Shown here one piece after another: positions 31,042 through 39,854 of a DNA stretch of 64,000 nucleotides (position 1 is the first letter of the stretch; each line of letters begins with the position of its first letter). Source of the DNA: a virus; the IMG/VR virus record IMGVR_UViG_3300032220_001761, positions 126,675 to 190,674 of that record, one strand, 5' to 3'. The notes below the pieces were generated by a model. That model was given only the letters and a program-made list of their open reading frames with translations, was not told the DNA's origin and did no database searches. Position numbers and translations under genes: made by a program.

Positions 31042-31986
31042 TTAATCGAATAGACCAAATTTATTAAGAAGTCCTGCTCCTTTAGATAAATCACTATCAA
31101 ATCCTTCTTCAGGAGGTGGAAGATATAAAACAAGCTTTGGATTATTGTTTACAAGCTCCTTAGTGATCCTGTCATACTCTCCAGGATTTTCGGTATAGGA
31201 CTTTATAATTTTATTAGTCTCTTTCCTAGACATACCGCCTACATTTTGTAAAGCGCTTCTAAGAATATAAAAATAAACATAGGTAAGTTTAACATTGAAA
31301 TCTTCCTCGCTATAATTAGGAGATACAAGCTCAGGCTTTGTAGTTAAAGGTGCAGGTCTATCACCTAGAGATCTAATATAGCCATTAGGAAAAATACCTA
31401 TATTTGAAGTAGTAGGAGTATCTAAAACTAGTACACCTCTTTTTTTCTGAATCTCACTAGAAGCTATTTTTACATTCATTTTTTCTAGCTTCTTAAAAAT
31501 GTCATTATCATAGATGTCGATGTCAGTAAAAGGATTAAAAAAAGTAGAGTTCTTTCTAGATGCAGTTATTAGAACGTCTATTAAACTATAAAATGGATCT
31601 AATTCGTATTTTCTTGAAGGAGATTGATACTGTCCAAATGGTGTGGAATAATATCCAGGGGATATTGAATTTACTAGATTTTCTATATCTTGATTCTCAG
31701 AAGGATCTAATTTAATTTCAGAAGTCAGTGGATTAAAAGTAAAGGAAGGAACCCTTATTTTATTTTTATCCCATATTATATAAACATTCTGGAGACTTGG
31801 ATTTTTTGGACTAGCATCTAAATACATACCTCCAAATTTAGCATCTCCTGTTAATTGCCCCATGGCTCTTTTTCTTACTTCCTTAATTATGTGGGCCTCT
31901 ACAGAATCTGGTAAATTAACTCCAGGATAGCTAACTGCTTCGTTAATAAATGAGGTAAAGTTTAATATATTTTTCATTTTTTTCAA
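31042..31986 (-). CDS. Doubly tagged virion-type protein
   Basis: 314 residues. N-terminus MKNILNFTSFINEAVSYPG (after MKK) is a near-ideal T4-type signal with a cut at INE-A. C-terminus KGAGLLNKFGLFD is the shared motif. The body contains NPSLQNVYIIWDKNKIRVPS and Pro-rich loops. No family recognised. It ends the MoxR/VWA operon, 2 bp after the preceding tagged gene. Confidence 0.7.
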   Translation of the reverse strand: MKKMKNILNFTSFINEAVSYPGVNLPDSVEAHIIKEVRKRAMGQLTGDAKFGGMYLDASPKNPSLQNVYIIWDKNKIRVPSFTFNPLTSEIKLDPSENQDIENLVNSISPGYYSTPFGQYQSPSRKYELDPFYSLIDVLITASRKNSTFFNPFTDIDIYDNDIFKKLEKMNVKIASSEIQKKRGVLVLDTPTTSNIGIFPNGYIRSLGDRPAPLTTKPELVSPNYSEEDFNVKLTYVYFYILRSALQNVGGMSRKETNKIIKSYTENPGEYDRITKELVNNNPKLVLYLPPPEEGFDSDLSKGAGLLNKFGLFD

Positions 31987-31988
31987 TT

Positions 31989-32846
31989 TTAGAATCCTAG
32001 ATCTCCTAGATCTGCGGCAGTATCTATATTTGGTAATAACTCTTTTATCTTATCGAATAAAGGAATATTCATTTTTCTAATCTCGTCTGCTTTTCTGAAT
32101 GTCTCAGGATCATTGCTAGAAAAATAATTTATTACAACCTCGTCCATTAAAGGAGGAAATATTACATTTTCAAAAGTTCTGATTTGGTTTTTACCGATTT
32201 CTTCTAATAGGGAAATAAATTTTCTAGACAAAGCATTAGGATCTTTTTCCATCTTACTATATCCATATAGAGAATTCTCTAAACCCTTAGTAATACTATC
32301 TTCAATATTATATGAGTTCCTAGTTTCTTCATCTAATAGGTCAAGGCATTTTAAAGTCTCTATATTTTTTAAATATCCTGGCCAGAATATGTTTTCAAGT
32401 GTATTAGATATAAGATTTTTGTACACATTAGAAATACAATCTTTTATTGCCTTGTCGTAAATACCCTTAACAGGCCCTGCAGAAAATAAACAAGACCCTA
32501 TAGCATCTATTAATCCTTTCATTTGCGGATATTTAAAAGCTTCGTCTTCAAAATTAAATCCCTCAGGATTAACATCCATCGGATTAATTAGCTTAGATTC
32601 GTATTCTTGAATTCTGTTTTCTTTCTCTTTTTGTAAAAATCCAAAAGCAGACCCTTCTGAAAGAATTTGTTTATAAGAATAATTTACCAACCATCTTCTA
32701 AAATCTTTGTATCCATTTGCCTTTTGTATTTCATTTTCGAAAAAAGCAAGACAATCCATATAGGTTTCAACATCCCAAATTTTCTTGAGATCTATGTCCT
32801 GTAATTTTATTGATTCAAATAGAGCAAAATGCTTAATGTATTTCAT
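31989..32846 (-). CDS. Tagged virion-type protein
   Basis: 285 residues. N-terminus MKYIKHFALFESIKLQD contains LFE-S. The C-terminus (AADLGDLGF) is only a faint version of the FG motif. The body is helical with many Asn, Ile and Glu. No family. Fourth gene of the MoxR/VWA operon. Confidence 0.62.
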   Translation of the reverse strand: MKYIKHFALFESIKLQDIDLKKIWDVETYMDCLAFFENEIQKANGYKDFRRWLVNYSYKQILSEGSAFGFLQKEKENRIQEYESKLINPMDVNPEGFNFEDEAFKYPQMKGLIDAIGSCLFSAGPVKGIYDKAIKDCISNVYKNLISNTLENIFWPGYLKNIETLKCLDLLDEETRNSYNIEDSITKGLENSLYGYSKMEKDPNALSRKFISLLEEIGKNQIRTFENVIFPPLMDEVVINYFSSNDPETFRKADEIRKMNIPLFDKIKELLPNIDTAADLGDLGF

Positions 32847-32858
32847 CTTTGTTTTTAT

Positions 32859-33755
32859 TTAATAACCTCCTACTGGATCAAATCCTCCTCTATCTATGGC
32901 ACTTGGAGGGGCCATAAATATTTTACCAAACGGTGGCGGATTGTAAAGTTCTGTAGAGCATATAAACCAAAATACCTTCTTTATATATTTTCTTATACCG
33001 TAATCGTTTGGATCTGGCATATCGCCGCCGGTGTCAGTTAAATATATAAATATAGATGGTTTAATTTTATGATCTTGTACCCATTTGAAAGGAGGATCAA
33101 ATCCAAGATCATTACCTCCAGTAGATTTCATCTTTGTGAAATCCGGTTTACCACCTTTTTTAATAACGTCTACTCCATCTATATCATCGCTACAGTAAAT
33201 AATAATTGTTTCATCTGCATCAAAGGTTTTACACAAATACATTATCTCATTCAGAAATATTTTAATCTGTGTTTTGCTTATAGATCCTGATGTATCAACT
33301 GCTGCTACAATGGTCTTTAATGTGTCTTGTCCTGTTTGTTTTCTTCCGTAGATTGTGTCTCCACCTGATAGCAATCTTTTATTAGGTAAAACCCATTCAA
33401 CTGATTTAAAAGTCTGGTCAAAGAATTTTTTAAGTTCTTTTTTCCAGTTAACTGCAGGCTCTTTTGTTTTAAGATCCTTCAATATTTTTTTAGCCTTATC
33501 TGATAAAGAACTAGAATTTCTACTTAAGGCCTTGCTAGATAAATCTCCCCAATTTGGTTTTTTACCAGGAGGTATTATTTTACTAGGTTTATCTGGAGTT
33601 ATTTTTTTTGCCTTTACTGGATCTATTTCTCCATCCTCAGGTCCTCTGTAATATTTATCGCTATCGTTAGACTTGCCTGTTGAAGGAGCAATCTTTGAAT
33701 CCTTTGGATCTTCCTCCTTTTTTATTATTGAATAGTCACCTTTCTTAATTAGCAT
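32859..33755 (-). CDS. VWA-domain protein (DUF2201 C-terminal type)
   Basis: 298 residues. A Lys/Pro/Asp-rich linker (1-100) is followed by a von Willebrand A-like domain: VAAVDTSGSISKTQIK carries the MIDAS DxSxS, then IIIYCSDDIDGV, and IFIYLTDTGGDMPDP near residue 250. VWA partners work with MoxR ATPases to act on metals or substrates. No capsid tag of its own, but it is read directly after the metallopeptidase-like protein, 1 bp apart; in bacteria both parts are often one DUF2201 protein, so this is a split version. Confidence 0.8.
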   Translation of the reverse strand: MLIKKGDYSIIKKEEDPKDSKIAPSTGKSNDSDKYYRGPEDGEIDPVKAKKITPDKPSKIIPPGKKPNWGDLSSKALSRNSSSLSDKAKKILKDLKTKEPAVNWKKELKKFFDQTFKSVEWVLPNKRLLSGGDTIYGRKQTGQDTLKTIVAAVDTSGSISKTQIKIFLNEIMYLCKTFDADETIIIYCSDDIDGVDVIKKGGKPDFTKMKSTGGNDLGFDPPFKWVQDHKIKPSIFIYLTDTGGDMPDPNDYGIRKYIKKVFWFICSTELYNPPPFGKIFMAPPSAIDRGGFDPVGGY

Positions 33756-33756
33756 A

Positions 33757-34881
33757 TTAGTCTAAATTTACTTCTATATCTCCGTTAGGGTAAATATTGG
33801 TTACAGTTCCTTGTCCTTTATTTGTCATTACCTTATCTCCAACCACAACTTTTATAGTTTGTTTTTCATCTGGTTCTCCTGGTTCTCCCGGTTCTCCTGG
33901 TTCTCCCGGTTCTCCTGGTTCTCCCGGTTCTCCTGGTTCTCCCGGTTCTCCTGGTTCTCCCGGTTCTCCCGGTTCGCCTGGTTCTCCTGGTTCTCCTGGT
34001 TCTCCTGGTTCTCCTGGTTCACCTGGTTCACCTGGTTCTACATCACCAGTTTGTCCACCTGTTGGTCCATCACCAGTTGCACCACCTGTCTGTCCGCCTG
34101 TTGGGCCATCAACATCACCTGTCTGTCCACCGGTTGGTCCATCATCTGTCTGTCCTCCCGTTTCGCCGCCACCGGTTGGTCCATCTTCTTTTGAATCTGG
34201 ATCTTGATCAGTCTCTTTGTTATCATAATCTTCTTCAGATTTTTGATAATCCTCGTCACCTTGTAAATAAACGATAAGCTCTGGATCTGGGTTTGGGATA
34301 GGATCAGTATAATCTATTACAAATCCTGTATCAGCCTGATTTATATTATTATTACTTCCCCTTGATTGCATAAGAATTTCGTAGATATCCTCAACTCTCG
34401 TACCTTCTAGCTGTTTATCATATATAAAAGCTTTCTCCCCAGATTTAGTAATAGGAGGTTCTATTCCATCCTCATCTTTGAGCATTGGATTTATAGCGTA
34501 GTCACAAGCTATATTCCACATTTTTATATCTCGGTTTTCTCTCTTATCGTAATGCTCGCTAATGCAATGTAATATCTCGTGCATTATAGCAAACCTTAAA
34601 GCTTTATCACTTTGATTAATTACAAAATCTGGATGGAAAATTATATCTCTTCCGTTTGTTGTAATAGTATTAGGTTCAAGATCGTAAGATCCCCAAAGAT
34701 TTATGTGGCTTAGAAGTTCACCATAGAATCCCTTATTGATTGATAGCCATAGAGTTGCTCTATTTATTTTTTTAACTACCTCTTGAGCATTATATGATTG
34801 TGACTCGTTAAGATATCCTACGAAATTAGAAAAAGATGTTATGACCTTTCCTGATTTATATTTAGATTCAATAATTTTCAT
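33757..34881 (-). CDS. Metallopeptidase-like DUF2201 N-terminal protein with collagen-like run
   Basis: 374 residues. After the N-terminal signal ([20 protein letters not shown], cut possible at LNE-S) residues about 95-140 hold [19 protein letters not shown] and [13 protein letters not shown], the HExxH and WN-x-A-x-D-x-x-x-N motifs of the DUF2201 putative metallopeptidase domain. Residues about 230-345 are GPTGGQTGD repeats, then about 18 GEP triplets. The C-terminus ([20 protein letters not shown]) is a small barrel. It joins MoxR (overlap of 1 nt) and VWA genes. Confidence 0.8.
   Translation of the reverse strand: MKIIESKYKSGKVITSFSNFVGYLNESQSYNAQEVVKKINRATLWLSINKGFYGELLSHINLWGSYDLEPNTITTNGRDIIFHPDFVINQSDKALRFAIMHEILHCISEHYDKRENRDIKMWNIACDYAINPMLKDEDGIEPPITKSGEKAFIYDKQLEGTRVEDIYEILMQSRGSNNNINQADTGFVIDYTDPIPNPDPELIVYLQGDEDYQKSEEDYDNKETDQDPDSKEDGPTGGGETGGQTDDGPTGGQTGDVDGPTGGQTGGATGDGPTGGQTGDVEPGEPGEPGEPGEPGEPGEPGEPGEPGEPGEPGEPGEPGEPGEPGEPGEPGEPGEPDEKQTIKVVVGDKVMTNKGQGTVTNIYPNGDIEVNLD
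33872..34040 (-). repeat. 9-nt coding repeat giving a collagen-like GEP run
   Basis: About 18 units of GGTTCTCC(T/C) on the plus strand, encoding Gly-Glu-Pro triplets on the minus strand. The alternation of T and C at the ninth base suggests that the copy unit was often 18 nt. The run is prone to length change. Confidence 0.9.
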
Positions 34882-36377
34882 TATCCCTGTAATCCTTTTT
34901 GTTTAGCTTGACTGGTAACCATTAAAGCAGCATCATGTTTTAGCTTATCTTCTGGACTTTGAACACCAGCTCCACCAAATTTAAACTCAGGGAATTTGTG
35001 TATTATTGCTTTATAAAGCCATCCTAATGAATCCAATTGGCTATATCTATTAAAATAAGACATAACATTATAAGCTTTTTGTGGGTCATATGAATCTAGT
35101 CTTTTAAGAACTGTCTCCATTAAACCGTAAATAACGCTTTTTTGTTTTAATCCTTCTTCTATTATTTTTGCATTGTCTGGATCATTCAATATAGTTTGAA
35201 TATCTACATCGGTTACTCTTTTAATTACACTTAAGAAATCTGTAAATTTAGAAGCAGCCTCAGGACCAACTTGGTCATAAAATATATTGTAGATAGTATC
35301 AATCGAAATATCTCTCCAAGATTTAGCTCCGCTATCCATAATTTCGTCATTCAAAACAAGAGCACCATCAGTCCATGATCTAGGAGTAGGATAGTTAAGA
35401 ACTTTTTTATCTGTGTCCAGATGATGGAAAAGTTCTTTGTTGAATGTTAGGAATGTAACTAATTCAGGTAATATCTTTTCATTCTTTTCTGCCCAAGAAG
35501 CCCATCTTTCCACTGTCGGAACATAGTTTTTAATCGTAAATCTATCTGCTAATGCAAAATCGAAATCTGCTACACCTTCAGCTTCTTCTGGTCTGTTACC
35601 AGCTGCTACTATTACCCATTTGTCAGGTAATTGATATTCTCCGATTCTCCCTTGTTGAACGAACTGCATGATTGAATTAAGAACCACTTTATTAGCTCTG
35701 TTCATTTCGTCCATGAATATGATTCCGCCTCTTCCATCTTTACCATTATCTTGTGGTAAAATTCTAGGAGGATTAGCTCTTGTGAATCCTGCTCCAGGAT
35801 CTACTAAAACACCATCTTCAACTTTAGTTTGTCTTATATCATGTTTACTAGGTATTCCTAAGAAATCCTCCGGGTTCATAAACTGAAGATCAAGCTTTAA
35901 AACTGGAACCTGTAGTTCATCACCTGCTTGACCAACTATTTCAGTTTTACCAATACCAGGTGCACCGTAAATAAAAATAGGTTTTGCTCTACCGCCTCTA
36001 TCTTTACTTCTATAAAGTTTTAGAATATCATTCTTTAGATCTTCAGCAGAGATATTTCTTACGCTCTGGTCCTCACCAGTATATTCCAAAGGTATCTTTG
36101 CCTCTGAAAGAGGATTTATACCTTTATGGAATTTAAGCATTTGTTGGTATATCGATCCGTTTTCAGGAAGGAAGAGCATTGCAACAGGCATACCCTTCAT
36201 TGGACCAGAAGGAATAGGTTTTATCATTCCTTCTGCTATTGCTTTTAAGAATGATCCTGCCCATCCTCCAACTTTTTTAATAAGCGATGCTATAGAAGAA
36301 AAAAATCCTTCATTTAATTCAGGATTATATGATTCGTTTACAAAGCCTTTAAAGTCTAAAATTCTTTTATTTTTCAT
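34881..36377 (-). CDS. MoxR-type AAA+ ATPase with capsid-targeting signal (A)
   Basis: 498 residues. N-terminus KRILDFKGFVNESYNPELNE followed by GFFSSIASLIKKVGGW: two possible cuts (VNE-S, LNE-G), the latter exposing an amphipathic helix. Walker A YGAPGIGKTEIV near residue 135, Walker B GGIIFMDEMNRA near 225, sensor region WVIVAAGNRPEE near 255, as in MoxR ATPases. It works with VWA partners, whose gene is in the same operon. A close relative is encoded at 61.5-63.0 kb. Confidence 0.88.
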   Translation of the reverse strand: MKNKRILDFKGFVNESYNPELNEGFFSSIASLIKKVGGWAGSFLKAIAEGMIKPIPSGPMKGMPVAMLFLPENGSIYQQMLKFHKGINPLSEAKIPLEYTGEDQSVRNISAEDLKNDILKLYRSKDRGGRAKPIFIYGAPGIGKTEIVGQAGDELQVPVLKLDLQFMNPEDFLGIPSKHDIRQTKVEDGVLVDPGAGFTRANPPRILPQDNGKDGRGGIIFMDEMNRANKVVLNSIMQFVQQGRIGEYQLPDKWVIVAAGNRPEEAEGVADFDFALADRFTIKNYVPTVERWASWAEKNEKILPELVTFLTFNKELFHHLDTDKKVLNYPTPRSWTDGALVLNDEIMDSGAKSWRDISIDTIYNIFYDQVGPEAASKFTDFLSVIKRVTDVDIQTILNDPDNAKIIEEGLKQKSVIYGLMETVLKRLDSYDPQKAYNVMSYFNRYSQLDSLGWLYKAIIHKFPEFKFGGAGVQSPEDKLKHDAALMVTSQAKQKGLQG

Positions 36378-36388
36378 CTTTTCTCTTG

Positions 36389-36414
36389 GGATTATATATG
36401 TCCATTATATATCC
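36389..36414 (-). promoter_or_regulatory. Double GATATATA-class element
   Basis: The minus strand reads GGATATATAATGGACATATA and then TAATCC: one consensus copy and a second ATATATAA 12 bp on. It lies 12-37 bp before the MoxR start and should drive the MoxR/VWA operon. Confidence 0.55.
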
Positions 36415-36426
36415 AAAAGAAAGAAA

Positions 36427-37596
36427 TTAAAAAAGAGCTCTTACTAATAGAAGGTTAGGGGAAAGAGGGGCATAGCCCATTGCTTCAATAAATCGATTTA
36501 TCGGATCAAGAATAACACGATTGAATTGTTCATCAAAATCTACAGGCGGAGCATACTCATAAGGATAAGATCCATTAAGATATCCAAAAACATTATTTTC
36601 TGCTTCGCTTTTAGTTTTTACGTAGTAGAATTTAATCTTCTCCGAAGATCTAATCAAGCTGTATTTTGCTTTGTATTTGGAATTGTTTAGAACGTAATTG
36701 TGATATCCTGCTGCTCTAACGTGCATTGGACAGCCTTTAGCAACTTCAAATTTATTGGTATCGTTTACTATGAATTTTTCAAGGTTGTTTACTGATGTTC
36801 CTATAGCAATCTGATCCGGATTCTGTATCTTAAATTCATTTTTAATCTCCTTTAAGATCTTTACGAACTCTCTTATATCAAAACTCTTACCTTTTTCGAA
36901 AATGTGCCTTAAAAGGAACGTAAGCTTCTCTCTTGCAAATGGTGCAGTACCTCCTTGAGCTAATTCTATACCTGTTGATTTAATTTTAGAGAGTCTAGGA
37001 AATAAGTCCTTGTTAGGATCTTGCCATGCTATGTGCAATACGTATTTTTTCTTACCTAAGAATACACCTGCATAAGATAGACTCTCTAGCTCAAAATCTT
37101 GGTAGTTTTTAGTATTCCATTTTTCAGAGTAGATGTCATAACACTTCTTAATATAATCCTTGAGTCTATACTCATTTAATCTTTTTACGAATTCAAAATG
37201 ATCATAATCAAATTCACATGAATCCATAACTGCACCAAGATTGATGTAGTTAGAATCTGTGTCACCGTAAATGATAAAATCTAGGTTTAGCTTCCGTACG
37301 TTTCTAACCTCCATTTTTTCATGCACCTCTGTGTCTAAGTGCCACATCTCATTGAAATATCGGTTAACTATCTTTTCAGCAAACTTCCAGATATCTTGAC
37401 CCTGTAATGTTACGCTTTCTGCAACATCTGGGTTGAATAAAGCAAAGTATTGATTTCCAGTCGCTCCGTATATACTGTTAAGAGTTAACTTAATACCTTG
37501 CTCTGTATTATAGAAATCAGAAGATTTTTTTTGCATCTCTAGAAGCTTCTGATTAAGCTCATCTAGAGACATTGACATGTAATCTATTTCTTCCAT
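36427..37596 (-). CDS. 43: DNA polymerase family B, C-terminal part (gp43-like)
   Basis: 389 residues. It starts within the fingers (SSDFYNTEQGIKLTLNSIYG), with motif B (KLTLNSIYGATGN) near residue 42 and motif C IIYGDTDSNYI near 118. The thumb follows. Exonuclease domain and motif A are absent and lie in a separate gene at 54.4-55.8 kb, 17 kb upstream on the same strand. Both together give about 857 residues, near the length of T4 gp43. The two chains should assemble into one enzyme. Confidence 0.88.
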   Translation of the reverse strand: MEEIDYMSMSLDELNQKLLEMQKKSSDFYNTEQGIKLTLNSIYGATGNQYFALFNPDVAESVTLQGQDIWKFAEKIVNRYFNEMWHLDTEVHEKMEVRNVRKLNLDFIIYGDTDSNYINLGAVMDSCEFDYDHFEFVKRLNEYRLKDYIKKCYDIYSEKWNTKNYQDFELESLSYAGVFLGKKKYVLHIAWQDPNKDLFPRLSKIKSTGIELAQGGTAPFAREKLTFLLRHIFEKGKSFDIREFVKILKEIKNEFKIQNPDQIAIGTSVNNLEKFIVNDTNKFEVAKGCPMHVRAAGYHNYVLNNSKYKAKYSLIRSSEKIKFYYVKTKSEAENNVFGYLNGSYPYEYAPPVDFDEQFNRVILDPINRFIEAMGYAPLSPNLLLVRALF

Positions 37597-37597
37597 A

Positions 37598-38365
37598 TTA
37601 TACCTCCACTAGACCTATAGCAATTATTGAATCTGATTCTGTAGATTTGATTAAAATCCTATTCTCATGGAAATGAATTTCAGAATTCTCTTGGTCTATG
37701 TAGGAAAATTGGTTTTTGTAAATAGTGTAAACTCTAGGGTCTGTAAATCCGTTAGCAGTTCTACCTTTTATTATCTGGTATTGAAACGAATTACCCCTAA
37801 CAGTTACTCCGCTCTCGTGAACATCGAAATTTAAAAGTTCCTCTTGATTAGATTCTATACCTGTTAGTGAAGAAACCTTTTGGAAGCTTTCTCTTGATAT
37901 TTCAAAATTAACTTCTGACCCTTCTGTTGAATGAATGGTCTTTTGAATGTTATCATCAATATAAGCAAGAAGACTTATATCTGCACATTTGATAAAAATG
38001 TTAAGAGAGGTAGAAGAGAATTTTATGCTAGTAGCTATTAAATCTCCTTCATAAGGTTGTGATTCAATTATAAAGTTAAGCTCCTCTTCTGGACCGAAAT
38101 ATTTAAAAACGTCTATCAATTTTCCTATCTCCATAATACCAACCTTTAATCTGCTGGGAGGCATTTCACCTTCGAGGATCTCTGATAAATCTACATTTAC
38201 ATATTTAATTACAGATTTATCTGGAGTTCTAACTTTAGCAAAAAGGTTACTTCCTTCCAATTCAAGGGGAACGCTTTTATCTACCAGCTTAAGCTTTTTC
38301 AAAAATGCTATAAAATTAGCCGAGTTGGCTATTTTAAAATTCCAAGTTTGTGTTTTTTTACTCAT
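37598..38365 (-). CDS. 45: DNA polymerase sliding clamp, gp45-like
   Basis: 255 residues. Predicted as repeated beta-alpha-beta units: FKIANSANFIAFLKKLKLVD at the start and FEISRESFQKVSSLTGI in the second half, typical for clamp subunits. T4 gp45 is 228 residues. The position between polymerase part and topoisomerase supports the call. No decisive short motif exists for this family. Confidence 0.62.
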   Translation of the reverse strand: MSKKTQTWNFKIANSANFIAFLKKLKLVDKSVPLELEGSNLFAKVRTPDKSVIKYVNVDLSEILEGEMPPSRLKVGIMEIGKLIDVFKYFGPEEELNFIIESQPYEGDLIATSIKFSSTSLNIFIKCADISLLAYIDDNIQKTIHSTEGSEVNFEISRESFQKVSSLTGIESNQEELLNFDVHESGVTVRGNSFQYQIIKGRTANGFTDPRVYTIYKNQFSYIDQENSEIHFHENRILIKSTESDSIIAIGLVEV

Positions 38366-39770
38366 TTTCTATATTTGTTTCTAATTGTTCTTCTTCGTTA
38401 TCTTGTTCATCCTCTGGATTCCAAATTCTTATCCCTTCATAAAATTCATCCTTGCTCTCTCCCATAAGTGATGTTTTTCTTGATGACTTTCGCATTGCAG
38501 CTGAATTGTTTTTTTCAACCTCTTTATACTTTTTATTCTGCTCCTTAATGTCTTGAGCTTTTATCTTTATACTTGATTTGCAAGAATTAATTTCTTCTTT
38601 TGTTTTGTTAATTTCCTCTTTGGTGAGTTTAGTTAAAGATATAGATTCCAGCTTTCTAACTATCTCTTTCTTATAGTCGTTCATGAACAAAGATACTTCT
38701 TCTGCGGACCTTTTCTTTTCCGACATAAACACTAAAAATTTAAGCTTTGCCTCTAGAAACTCTAATTCTTCTTCTAAATAAACAAGATCTTTTTCTAACC
38801 TTTTCAGTATAGTTTTTTCACGGTGTACTATAAAATCCTCGATATAATCCTCTAGGTTGTCATATTCTAAAACATTACCGTCTTTCACAAAGACAATATT
38901 CTCTGTGACTATCTGCTTAGTCTCTTTAGATATACTTTCACAGATTTTTTTAAAATCCTGATCCGTACATCTGAACTTTATACTGATCTTTACTTCTTCT
39001 GTAGAGAAGTTGTCCATTTTGTAATTTAATCCACTTCTCTCTAAAGCGATATTTAATCTTGTGAAAAATGACTCATACCTTTGTAATGGAGATATAGAGT
39101 TGATCTTAAACGTTCTTGCAGTTACATCAATCTCAGTTTCTCCTTCAATCAGCCAGGCACATTTAAGAGAATCCATTTTAGTGATCTTTCCTTTGAATCC
39201 TTTAAAGTAGGGCTTAAGCTTTTTGGTCTTATTCCCTTCCATAAAAGATACTATCTCCTCAGGCTTTCTTGGTAGGATGTTAGATTTGTATCCAACTGCA
39301 ATTCCAACTATATGAGTTGAAAGACCCATAGGGTAATCTACATGGATCCAATCGAATCCACCCTCCTCATTAGGAACATTTAGATCCTTATATTTTTCAA
39401 TTGCTTCCTTGTATTTCGGTGAGATCTTAACCTGTGTATATCGTGGAGCGGAAGGAACAGGATTAACAGGAGTACCAAAGAATCCGTCTCCTAGAAGTAT
39501 TTGTTCAGAACACCCAAAGGGTCTAGCGAGTTTACAGATTGCTTGAGCCATAGATGAATCCCCGTGGTGATAAAGACCTGTACTAAAAACCTCACCAATA
39601 ACCCCAACGGTCTTTTTAAAATTATTCGGGGAGTTTTGTAAGATTAATCTTTGTACTGGGGTTAGACAATCATAGAAATTTGGTATACCCCTACTTTGTA
39701 TAACATATAGAGCATATTTTCTGTAATCGTTATCAATCTGCTCTGAGATTGTTAAATTCTTTTTATCCAT
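38358..39770 (-). CDS. 52: Type II DNA topoisomerase, GyrA/ParC-like subunit (gp52-like)
   Basis: 470 residues. ALYVIQSRGIPNFYDCLTPV opens the breakage-reunion domain; GLYHHGDSSMAQAICKLARPF and SAPRYTQVKISP contain the catalytic Tyr in the R-Y-T context. The C-terminal DNA-wrapping domain of gyrase is missing, as in T4 gp52 (about 440 residues). Cuts and rejoins both DNA strands together with the gp39-like subunit. The C-terminal tail is acidic. Confidence 0.92.
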   Translation of the reverse strand: MDKKNLTISEQIDNDYRKYALYVIQSRGIPNFYDCLTPVQRLILQNSPNNFKKTVGVIGEVFSTGLYHHGDSSMAQAICKLARPFGCSEQILLGDGFFGTPVNPVPSAPRYTQVKISPKYKEAIEKYKDLNVPNEEGGFDWIHVDYPMGLSTHIVGIAVGYKSNILPRKPEEIVSFMEGNKTKKLKPYFKGFKGKITKMDSLKCAWLIEGETEIDVTARTFKINSISPLQRYESFFTRLNIALERSGLNYKMDNFSTEEVKISIKFRCTDQDFKKICESISKETKQIVTENIVFVKDGNVLEYDNLEDYIEDFIVHREKTILKRLEKDLVYLEEELEFLEAKLKFLVFMSEKKRSAEEVSLFMNDYKKEIVRKLESISLTKLTKEEINKTKEEINSCKSSIKIKAQDIKEQNKKYKEVEKNNSAAMRKSSRKTSLMGESKDEFYEGIRIWNPEDEQDNEEEQLETNIENE

Positions 39771-39822
39771 ATAAAAGATACTGTGATCTTATCATCTTAC
39801 CTAATAAACTAAGGTTTATTTC

Positions 39823-39850
39823 AAAAAAAAAGCCCTTACGGACTTTTTTT
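39823..39850 (-). terminator. Rho-independent terminator
   Basis: AAAGTCC-GTAA-GGGCTTT (one T-G pair) and a T-run on the minus strand, just beyond the end of the L,D-transpeptidase-like gene. Confidence 0.7.
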
Positions 39851-39854
39851 ATTT

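Noticed and set aside
33797-34207. Plus-strand frame coding Gly-Ser-Pro repeats (collagen-like)
   Set aside because: It is the antisense reading of the GEP repeat in the metallopeptidase-like gene, whose HExxH domain and operon position show the minus strand is coding.
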